A stretch of DNA of 64,000 bases from Tetragonia tetragonoides (taxonomy: Eukaryota; Streptophyta; Magnoliopsida; Caryophyllales; Aizoaceae). Within the stretch, counting starts at the first letter, position 1. Every line of letters starts with the position of its first letter. The translations under genes were made by a program, and so were the position numbers. The notes beneath the pieces were generated by a model, which was not told where the DNA came from, did not search any database, and saw only the letters and a list, made by a program, of their open reading frames with translations. Positions 1 through 10,800 of this stretch are shown here, in pieces. The DNA is taken from NCBI GenBank assembly GCA_038025085.1, contig CM076153.1:12333501-12397500 (forward strand). The letters are read 5' to 3'.

Positions 1-334
1 TATTTTGACCAGAAACCAGGAAAAAGTAGCAAATCACAAGAATAGTAGTCATAAAAGGCGGTACTTGTAGAAATTATTTTAAAAAGGTAGTGTGAGCTTT
101 TGTGCCCTGATATTTGTGCCAAAGTTCCCCTTAAGATGCAAGCTTTTTGTCTGGAGACTCTGGACCTTGGCTCTTGGTGAAGTTAACACTAATGACATGT
201 TGCAGACAAGGGGGCCTGGTTGAACATCGTGCCCGGACATTTGTGTGATGTGTCTACAGAGTAGTGAGTTTGCTGTGCATTTGTTCTTACATTATGGCCT
301 GGCACAGTTGGTGTAGCGGAGACTCTTTGCTGTT

Positions 335-720
335 TTGGAAGACGAGTGGGTTTGTCCTGGCACCAAAACGCAGCATCTTTTGACCAGGCATATAGGAGTT
401 GGGAGGGGAAAGGAGAAAAAGCTGTTGGGGCGGTATGCAGTGATGGCATTTTTCTGGTGCTTGTGGTTGGAGCGTAATTCTTGCGTCTTTTCAGGGGTGT
501 CTCATTCAGGAGGCTTTGTTTTGGATCGGGTGCTGTATTTGGCTTCCGTGTGGAGTTATGGGCCAAAGCAGCTGGTGCATTTAAAGGGGTATTGCTTTCA
601 GACGTCCAGCGCCAATGGGGGGTTTTTGTAGTTTGTTACTCTTGAGGACATCTTTTCCTGCTAGATTGTAACTTCTTTATTCTTCATTAATAAAAAGAAA
701 TCTTATCTAAAAATTTATCA
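335..720 (+). mobile_element. LINE 3' end fragment (zf-RVT region and tail)
   Basis: An open frame at 335-631 contains FFWCLWLERNSCVF followed by a LDRVLYLASVW-like stretch. This is the pattern seen at the C-terminus of plant L1-type LINE ORF2 proteins, after the reverse transcriptase. It is followed by a short non-coding end with TTAATAAAA and TCTTATCTAAAAA at about 688-715. The same kind of end occurs on the ORF2-less LINE at 6971-8867 (minus strand), so the two probably belong to related families. The fragment lies in the intron before the first visible kinase exon. The 13 bp string ACATCTTTTCCTG occurs at 648-660 and again at 774-786, but I cannot show it is a target-site duplication. Everything upstream of the last ~100 ORF2 codons is missing, so the copy is dead. 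Confidence 0.6.
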
Positions 721-904
721 TAAAAAATGGTGGTAACTTGCAAAAAGTGGTATATAGAAGGTAGTTACCGGCAACATCTTTTCCTGATTTATATCTTGAA
801 GTCAAATAATTCAGACAAGTCTTGGTGCCTTGTGCAACTATGTCTCTTGTATTTGTCTCGGCTCTTAGCGGTCTTCATGACACTGCTATTATAAATATTT
901 GCAG

Positions 905-3038
905 GTTTGTGATTTTGGTTTGTCACGCTTGAAGCACCACACCTTTCTATCTTCCAATTCTACGGCCGGAACGGTAATGATTTTTTTTTATCACGCATTT
1001 CTGCACGTTTATTAAATGTGATATTTCAGCTGTGTCTTTTGTAAGTTCAGCCTGCACTGTTGTGTTTTATTCATTGTCCTTTTACTCTCAAATAGTTTGT
1101 TGTCTGCTTCCTATAAATTGGTGCGAAACTAGAAATTGTAAAGTTATTCCATGTCTGTTCCATTTGTTGAACAATAAACAGTAAAATACTAAAATATTCT
1201 TCTTTGATGAAACAAGCTAGATAACAGCAAAAAATTCTGAAAAGAATATTAAATTAATCAAATTAGTTGTTTAGAAGCGAATCTTACAACAATGCAAATA
1301 TTGTGTTGGAAATTGTTTTCTTTCCTGCTATTTCACGAGTTTGAGGTTAATGGACCCTGGCTTCCTTTAGTCTCGACTGGTACAACCCCTAGTTTGCCAA
1401 GTGCCATTGCACTACTGCAGCTGTGCAACGGTCGAGACTTCAGACTTGAAGTTGATGTGTATTGAGTGAAACGATCATAGGAATCACAGTACTTATGACC
1501 CAAACTTCATTATGGGGATTCCGATTGCCGATTATAGTACTGTACTGCATACTACTAATCTGATTTCTGAGTGAAATCCATATGATGACTCATTACTCAG
1601 CAATTGAAACAATAAATTACTGGTTGTCTGAGAAAGGAGTAAATTAAAGCCCATATAGTTTTGATCGAGTTCTTTTTGATTGTTAGGAAGTAACGTCTTA
1701 GTCGTTACGTGGTCATAATATCTTTAGTCAAAAGTTTTTGCTGGAATTGCATGACTGGAAAGCCGGTGTTACCTTTGGATTAAGAGAAAACATAATTTTA
1801 AGCCTGCATGTTGGACTTTTTTGAATCTGTTTAAGGGATTAAACATGTTATACTGTCTGATTTCTGAGCTGAAAGTTTGGTTCTGGTACAAGCCGTGGCC
1901 CAGGTAAGCTGTGCCGCCTGTGCATTTGAGGAGGCAATCCTCTTTTTGAAAGTCACTGTGCTTTTAGAGTTTTAGCTACTTAAGTGCCCATATTGGACAA
2001 GGATAACGGTCTTCAAACTTCAAATGCTGCTAGCTTTGCTGGTTTGTCTGTGTTTGTGTTTATTTCCTCCTATGTTACGTGGGCAATTGCTACAAAAACT
2101 TCCAATATGGTTACTGGGTTTGTGTAGGCTTTAGACTTTTCCATTTTCCATGTTTTTGGCCTAAATAGCATGAATCAAGTGTATTTAAAAAAAAAAGAAA
2201 AAGAATGAATGAAGTATAGTACTTACGGATGTCTGAGACTCTGAGTATATATCTACAGACATGGGTACTTAAAGGTGAAATGCGTCTCCATGTATATAGT
2301 TTACTTTCCTCCCCTTGAAGGAAATATTTGTACAAAGATTATGAATGGAGGAGACATTGTAAAGGCAGAAATTTTAGACAAGGGTGTCAAACCTTCAGTA
2401 ATTTGACATCTTCTAGTAATACTTGTAGAAGTTTGAAGAATAGGATTCAGTGTTTTGATCTAACATTATTGACAACACAGACTATTGGCCTTTTGTGACT
2501 TACCATTTAATATGTGATTGCAGCCTGAATGGATGGCACCCGAAGTTCTAAGAAATGAGCCATCCGATGAAAAGTAAGCTGAACCATAGCATAACACATT
2601 GAATGAGCAGAGAATATACTCTTTTATAGGCTTCTAATGGGATTGCAATCTCCAGGTGTGACGTGTACAGTTTTGGGGTGATATTGTGGGAATTGACCAC
2701 TTTATGTGTACCATGGACTGGGTTGAACCCCATGCAAGTTGTGGGAGCTGTCGGGTTCCAGAATAGACGCCTTGAAATCCCTGAAGAAGTTGATCCAATG
2801 GTCGCTCAGATTATACAGGATTGTTGGCAAAAGTAAGTACTTGATATATTTTTTTTTATTCTAGTGCAATTGAACTCTAATTTTGGTGGAACTTGGAAGT
2901 GATATTGTCAAGTTTTATGGCTGACATTTTTTCTGTTTTTAACCAAATTCCTTCAGTGATTCTCGTCTAAGGCCCTCATTTTCACAGCTTATCCCCCGCC
3001 TGAAAGGTCTACAGCGCCTGGTTGTACAGAGAGATTAA
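905..3038 (+). CDS. Raf-like MAPKKK (CTR1/EDR1-type protein kinase), C-terminal exons only
   Basis: Four exons are visible: 905-973, 2524-2573, 2656-2832 and 2957-3038 (TAA). All have GT-AG borders and the frame is continuous across them. They encode the C-terminal half of a protein kinase. Exon 1 has the DFG activation segment ([15 protein letters not shown]). Exon 2 has the APE motif ([13 protein letters not shown]). Exon 3 has subdomains IX-X ([13 protein letters not shown], then [17 protein letters not shown]). The last exon has the RPSF motif and ends in VVQRD. This wording is typical of the plant Raf-like MAPKKK group that includes CTR1 and EDR1, cytosolic Ser/Thr kinases in ethylene and stress signalling. 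The ATP-binding lobe, HRDLK loop and any regulatory N-terminus lie left of the window. I cannot tell which Raf subgroup it is. Confidence 0.9.
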
Positions 3039-4800
3039 GACAAACAAGTGTGACAAATGTCTTGATTGTGTTCATAGTTAGGATGTGTTGCTCTGCTCGA
3101 AGGGCTGGGGTGGCAGAAGCAGCTCAAGTGTTGGCTGCGTAAATTGGTATTTTTGTTGCAAAGAGACACACAGAAAGTGCTGGATTGGTAGGAGTTGGTT
3201 CATTCGAAGCGGGGACTCAGCGCTACCAGTTCAGAAGTTCAGACTTTGAAGAGCCATGGAGATCCTCTAATTGAACAGCTGCACTAAGTGTGGTGGAGGA
3301 TGCCATGGCGGTTAGCTGTTGTAGGATTACAAGTGAATATAATTATATGTGCGTGAAAATTCTGACAGAAGAAAATCCTCAGTGCATAAAGTTTTCAGTG
3401 AGGGGTGAAAAAAAGAAAAAAAATAAATGAATAAAACCACAGTTTTGTGTCTTCTTTTGTAATATTGTGCTGTATTGCTGTGTAAGCAATTGAAAGTGTA
3501 AACATATGGTTTATAGTAATTTTTATTTTTGTGGAATAGGAAGAAAAAAAAGGAGGAAGAAAAGGAGAAAAAGTGGCTCTTTTGTGTTGCATCAATTTCC
3601 AGGGTTCACAAGTACAAACCTGGCAGTGTTAACTGTTGATTTGCATCCTGTAAGTGTTCGGGTTATTTACTGGTGTATGTGCTTCAAGTATATGATTAAT
3701 TGCTTTAGGTACTTTTTTTTCTTGGTTCACACCAATGGTATCCATCGTGAACCATAGTGATTATCTCCCAGCACTTGCTTGTAAGCACCTTAAAGGGTGG
3801 GATAGCTGGCGAAGAGATTTGAGGCTATTTCACGTCCAAGCTCGGCCTTGGTTAATGATGGATGCGTCCCTATCACTCAACCGCGTCCCCTTGGTTATTG
3901 TTTTAGGTACTTCAACATGAAGCTTTCTTTTTTCCTTTTTTATTCCTAAAATGATATACTATTAGTAGCAAGTTGTCACTACTTAGAATTGTAGAGGTCA
4001 CCTATGGTGAACACTCACTCTTGTTTAATATAAAAGTGACTCTATCTCACCAAAAGTAATAAAAATGCAGTCTTTTAGAAGTTTTTGTGTACTATTAGAG
4101 GGGAAACAAAATAAAATCATGTATTATCATTAAAGGATACTTTGGCAGAAATCTACATATCAGTCCGTTTGCGCAAGGGACTTTGTTTTCTTTTTTGAAG
4201 GGGTCAGTTTGCTAGGGATTGCACATTGTTATTCTTTTTCTTCCAAACTCAGTTTCAAGACATTTTTTTTTGTCCCTGTTAACTACAATAATCTAAAAAA
4301 AATGACCCAACTTGACCTTCATTAGATTAATATTTGACTAATTGAGTAATTGACTATCAATTGTAGTTGCCACGATAAAAAGGGGTATTGTAACAAATTT
4401 TACCGATAACATAAAAGTATCATTAATTGGGTTCATGAGATAATGACGTTTCTTTTTTTTGTTAAAAAAAAAAAAGTGTCCTATAGCATTTGCATCTAAT
4501 CATAATAAAGATAATGTTCAGCTATCCTATTCTTTAAGGTGTCTATATGCTATTACGGAGAGATAATCATATCTAATCAATAAAAATAGTGTCCAGCTAT
4601 CCTATTCTTTAAGGTGTCTATATGCTATTACAGAGAGATAATCATTATGATCGACGGTGGATATATTTGGTCTGAACAAAAAAATCCAGACAATGTGATC
4701 AGTACTGGAAAACCTTTTGACTAAAGTGTGCACCAAAACAAGTAAGCATGACAAAGAATAAATCTTCTGCAAATTTGCTTTGGATAAGCCAAACTAAAGG
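3039..4800 (+). other. kinase 3' UTR and intergenic spacer
   Basis: The kinase 3' UTR probably ends near 3420-3435, where AATAAA-like signals cluster. The rest is AT-rich spacer before the CGLD27 gene. Short open frames at 3506-3920 have no recognisable domain and are probably chance. I see no RNA gene here. Confidence 0.6.
4494..4646. repeat. 75 bp tandem duplication
   Basis: A block containing CAGCTATCCTATTCTTTAAG starts at 4519 and is repeated 75 bp later at 4594. The two copies match nearly perfectly through AGAGATAATCAT and have drifted at their left edges. It is a local duplication in the spacer upstream of CGLD27. Confidence 0.85.
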
Positions 4801-4824
4801 GGCCTTGAGGCTTGACCCTTAGCC

Positions 4825-7800
4825 ATGGCCAAAGCCCTCTTCCCCTCACCAAAACCCCCTTTCCCACCATCAGTTCTCTTCCCATCCCCTCCCTTTCTCT
4901 CTCTCACCTTCACCCAAATCCCTCTTTCAAAACCACAAAAGATCCACTGTTTATTTTACACCAAACTCCTCTAATTTCAGAAATGGCAGCAACCCACCAT
5001 CACCAGGAACTGAGTGTCCTGTCCCAATTGATCAGCAACCCATTAATGAGTACCAAAATCTCTCAACTTCATTACCCTTCTCTTGGGCATCTGGTGATGT
5101 TGTTGAGTACTCATCTAGATTGTTTGTCACTGGGCTCTCCATTGGGCTCCTTGTGGGCCTTCCTGTTTCCTGGTTTGGGACTGTTGGGTCTGGACCTGAC
5201 CCGATTAAGTTGGTTCTGGGTTCGGCCTCAAGTGGGCTCTTTGGGGTTACTTTGGCTGTTGTGAGGATGTACCTGGGTTGGGCTTATGTGGGCAATCGGT
5301 TGCTCAGTGCCACTGTTGAATGTAAGATATGAATTTCTTCTCCTTGTTTGATCTTTTTGGATTTTGGGTTAGTTTGATCTTTTTGGTTTTGTGGGTATAT
5401 GATGAAATGTGTTTTTTTATGCATAATCATCACAGATGAAGAGACTGGATGGTATGATGGCCAGGTAACTTTTTAGCTCACTTAAGATATGGAGTATTTG
5501 TGGAAGTTTGTAATTGGTAGTTATGGTTAATATTATGTGAGATCATTGTTGTGGAAGCAAGTATTGATACTTGTGCGGGCTTTTGGTTTGGGGTTTATGG
5601 GCAAGTGATGTATAATTTTGTTATAGATCATATGTAGAATTTGAGAAGTATTTTCCAGTGTGAAGTCTGGTGCCTGCATTGGTCGGACTAGTAAGGTGTA
5701 ACTTGTACCGGATAAATCTTGGGACTTTGGCTTATAATGGGTTCATGGTATACTTGTTGTGAAATTGAGAAGATAATTGGTTGCAAAGTACATCAACATC
5801 AACATTACCCCAGTGCCTCTAAAGGGCTCCCGCCTAGGCAGGGTAGGGGGGGTGGGGGGCAGTTGTACGCAGCCTTACCCCTCTGAGAGTCTCCCAAAAA
5901 AGCTGTTCTCGTTTGACCGAGATCTGAAGTGCGACAAGACAACCATCGGCAACTTCACAATAAATAAGAAGTGCCAACATCAATAATTGGTTGCAGAGTA
6001 CATACCATTAAAATAGCATCACCTTATGCTTTAATCTTTATTTATCCATTCTTTAGGACAATTCTAGCTCAATTTTTGTCATCACAGGGAACTGGAAGCC
6101 TTGAAGAACTTGCACATGTTTAAGTAGGGGATGGCAAATGAGTTCTTCTCTGATGCTTTTCAAATTATTATTTCAAGCTCAGCACAATTTTGAAAATAAG
6201 GCTTAAAGTGGCTCAGAGAGATGGATTACTACCACCTTTTAGGCTGCTTGCACTTCAACAAGTGAAAACTAAATAGTGCAGAGGTTTGCTGTTTTGAACT
6301 AAACTAGGTGTGCATGCCTGTGCGACGGGATGTTTCAGCTCTTTTTTTTTTCCTTTTAAATTTAATGTTTTCTGATGGTTTGCCTTGCTTCTAAGTTTGT
6401 TGTAATAGTTTTCTTTTTCTTTGTTGGCGCTATTTTGTGATTAAACTGGTAAATAAAACTAAAACAACACCAAGGCGGGATTTGGAGAGGTTCATCCGCA
6501 GTCTGACTGTTAATTTGTTTAGGGCAAATATTAAAATGTTGGTGGGGGGGGGGGGATGCCCTCAAGTCATGAAATAGTCATTCACTGGTCGTATATTAGC
6601 CTTTAGGGATGCCCTAAAGAAAAATGGTCATTCATTGGCTTGTGGTGCCTCTATAAAAGTTAGAGGTATCTACCTCTAAATGACATTGTTTGTTGCATTA
6701 TAGTTCTACTTATTATAATTAGTCATACTGTAAACTTTGATCTATATTTGTACCGAGTGCTTAGGTAATGATTATTATCCTTTTATTAACAAACTTGATA
6801 ATACTATGTTATAAAGTTCTTCTACCAAAGATAGTAGACAATGGATCGAAATGAACTAAGTACATCAAAAATTTATTGAAACAAAATTTGGGTTGGCCAT
6901 GTCCCATGTCCCGGCGCCTAGCGAGAGCCATATCCCATGTCCCAGCGCACATATCCCATGTAACCATGTTTTTTTTTAGATAAGAAAAACAATTTTATTA
7001 AGAGATATAGGGAGAATACACCAGTAGTAACGTCCTCAATGAAGGACCATAGCCAAACCAAGGGCCAATCCTATGAGAATAAACCTATACATTCAATGCT
7101 TATTCAGAAAACCTGCCCTTAACCGGCGCCAGTCATAATTTATGCTAGACTTTAAACGCTCAAGCTCTCGCATACCCTTCTTTTTCCTAGACGTAATTTG
7201 ATTACCTAATGCCACCTCCTTACCCGTGCGATCAACAAATGAAATACCCAATGCCTCGACAAGTGCATTTCCTCGCGCATCCGCCTCCTAACTTGGCAAT
7301 GGAGGGGTCGGAAGGAGGCCATCCTCACAGTCAATAGCTACATCTTGTTGCAGAAAGTCGGGCTGCAAGGGCTGTTGTACAGTCTGCTGGGGAGACAAAA
7401 ATCGACCCCCTGAGGTTCCCATCATGGCCAGCCCTTGGCTCAAAGAAAAATCCACCTCCTTCTCAGTAAAAAGAGCAACATCCCCCAAATCCACAGTAGG
7501 AGTCTCGGAGACATGAGAAGCCCAGTCCTCCCCCAAATTGTCTCTCCTAAGGTCATCTAACAACAAACCAGTTCCCCCATCACTAAAATCATCTGCAAAA
7601 TAAGAACTATCATCCTCCTCTGAACTGGAACACCCTTGCTTGAACAGGCCTTATCCGTGCCCATATTCAAACAAGTGTGCCCAGAACCTATCTGAACTCT
7701 TCCATTCTCAACTGGAGGGGAAATACCTTCCTGCACGAAAGATTGCTTCCCACCCTTGTCACCAATTAAGCCACCCAGTCCTTGCTGTGAAGCATTGCCA

Positions 7801-10800
7801 GACGCAGGTGAAACCACCTCTAGTGGGCCAGAACCAATGGGACTAGTACCTTCAGGTTGTTGATTACTTCCTAGGGTTAACCCCAAGTTTTAACCCCTCC
7901 ACAGGGTTATGGGTATTAGCCACAGCATTCACCAATATAGGGGGGAGTAACTTACCCAAATCCAAAACAATGTTAATAGTTGATCCCGAGTTACAGCGTT
8001 GGAAGCTAGCCAAATCATCACCCGAGCTAACCTGAATGGGTATGACCCTAGGCGAGTCAGCAGACATCTCGTGAATCATTCCACACGCTTCACGCGCCTC
8101 ACGCGTTATTCCAGAGGCTTCACGCGCCTCACGCGCCATTCCAGAGGATTCACGCGCCTCACGTGCCACTCCAGCACGCGCCTCACACGCCCTACTGCGC
8201 ACAGCACGCGCCTCACGCGCCTCACCACTATTCACTAGCCACCCCGATTGCCGACCACCAAATTCTTCAGTCCATGGTCTTCCACACTCGGTGCACTTCC
8301 GACGCCCCTCAGCCGCTGCGTCGCCATGCCTAGGTCTCGGTGAGTCCTCTGCAAAATACCAGTCGTCGGGGGCCTATCCACCACCGCACGCATCGCCGCC
8401 TTAAAATCCGACCAGCGATCATCCTTCGCGAGACCAAGAACGAAAATCACCGACGATCTTCCCCTAGAACGTAGACCCAACTCGAGAAACCGCCCCCTAG
8501 CATTAGATCGAACCCTAACCCAGCTGAGAAGTCTTCTCTTCTTCTCCGATCTACTTAGCCGAGCGAAAGTGGACTCCAATAACTCGGAGACCCACCGTGC
8601 CATTGTTACCGACAACACGACCCGACGAGACTGCTTGCGACTCTTCTCCAAAACCTGAACAAAGTGCCCGTCTCGTATACCCTCATAGGAGAAATCGAAA
8701 GATTTCCCCTGAACCCGGAGAGTCTCTCCAGTGGATATCATAATTAATGAAAGAGAAAGGAAGGGTTAGATGATGGAGGAGAAAGGAGCAGAGAGAAGGA
8801 GAGAGAGGGAGAGAAATTGAGAGAGAGAGCCATCGCGTCCTCACTTCTCCTTCACCGGATCATAGTGTCCCATGTAACCATGTTCCATCGGTGAAATCAG
8901 AGTCCGGGGACCCGGATGGCCATCCCGAGGCCCTGGAGATCCTCTACTGTGACGATAGACTGGGCCCGGAAAGCCGAAAATCAAAGGTCATAATCCACAT
9001 TTTTTGGGCTTTCGGGGGCCCCGGAACGAAGGTGTATATTTTCGCAGCACAAAGCACGGACACCCTTAGGTAACATAAGAAGCCCTTGGGCTCCATTATC
9101 GGCCCCTAATAGGCTTGTAAGGGCATTTTACAGGACACCAATGTAAAGAGTAAGATCACCGAACGCATGGGTGATATCGAAGTTCGTGGATCCGTATGAC
9201 CCTCCCCGTGCACCAAGGGTCCTCTAGGGCCATGATAGACCTCCCAGAGAATTTTGGGCAAAAATGACACTAGGGCCCTCGGAAGCCAAAAACGATGGCT
9301 ATAATCCTCGTTTATTGGGCTTGCGAGAGGCCCCGGAACGAAGGTCAAAATTTTCGCACCACGTGTCACGGAACACCCTTGGGGGACATGGGAGGCCCTC
9401 GAGGTCGCTTATCCGGTCCCTGATAGGCTTGTAAGTGCGTTTTACGGGACACTGGTGTAAGAGCTAGAACGCAGGTGATATCAAAATTCGGGGATTCAGA
9501 TGACTCTATTAGGGCACCGAGGGTCCTCTAGGGTCATGATAGAACCTCCGGAAAAGTTTGGGCAAAATGACACCTTTGCCCCGGGAAGCCAAAAACGAGG
9601 GCTATAATCCATGTTTTTTGGCTTTCGGGAGGCCCCGGAACGAAGGTCAAAATTTTCGCACCACGTGGCACGGAACAGCCCTAGGGGACATGGGAGGCCC
9701 TCGGGGTCGCTTATTAGGTCCCTGATAGGCTTGTAAGGGCGTTTTACAGGACACTGGTGTAAGAGAAAGAACGCCAAAGGCATGGGTGGTATCAAAATTC
9801 GGGGATTTAGATCACTCTCCTGGGGCACCGAGGGTCCTCTAGGGTCATGATAGACCCCCCGAAAAGTTTTGGGCAAATAACACCCGACCCCAGGAAGCCA
9901 AAAACGAAGGCTATATAATCCACGTTTTTTGGGCTTTCGAGAGACCCCTGAACGAAGGTCAAAATTTTCACACCACGTGGCATGGAATAGCCCTATGGGA
10001 CATGGGAGGCCCTCGAGGTCGTTTACCCAATCCTTAATAGGCTTGTAAGGGCATTTAACAAGACACTGGTGTAAGAGCCAGAAGTCTAAAGGCATGGGTG
10101 GTATCAAAATTCGGGGATTCAGATGACTCCCCTGGGGCACCAAGGGTCCTCTAGGGTCATGTGAACCCCCCGGAAAATTTTGGGCAAAAATGACACTGGT
10201 CCAGGAAGCCAAAAACTAAGGCTAATCCACGTTTTTAGGGCTTTCGGGAGACCCCTGAACGAAGGTCAAAATTTTCGCACCACGTGGCATGGAACAACCC
10301 TACGGGACATGAGAGGATCTCGGGGTCGCTTATCCGGTCCCTGATAGGCTTGTAAGCGCGTTTTACAGGACACTGCTGTAAAAGCTAGAACGCCAAAGGC
10401 ATGGGTGATATCAAAATTCGGGGATTCAAATTACTCTCCTGGGGCACCGAGGGTCCTCTTGGGTCATGATAGACACCTCGGAAAAGTTTGGGCTAAAATG
10501 ACACTCGAGCCCCGGGAAGCCAAAAACGAAGAATATAATCCACGTTTTTTGGGTTTTCGGAAGGCCCTGAAACGAAGGTAAAAATATTCGCACGACGTGG
10601 CACGGGACAACCCTAGGGGATATGGGAGGCCCTCGGGGTCGCTTGTCCGCTGGTGTAAGAGCTAGAACGCCAAAGGCATGGGTGATATCGAAATTCGGAG
10701 ATTCAGATGACTTACCTGGGGCACCGAGGGTCCTCTAGGATCATGATAGACCCCCCGGAAAAGTTTGGGCAAAAATGACACCCGGGCCCAGGAAGCCAAA

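Noticed and set aside
645..787. 13 bp direct repeat ACATCTTTTCCTG as a target-site duplication of the 5' LINE fragment
   Set aside because: The left copy lies after the coding remnant, so the repeat does not bracket the element.
4812..5264. 150-codon open frame at the CGLD27 5' end
   Set aside because: It is in the wrong frame for the conserved protein. The conserved residues are in the overlapping frame that continues through 5120-5321.
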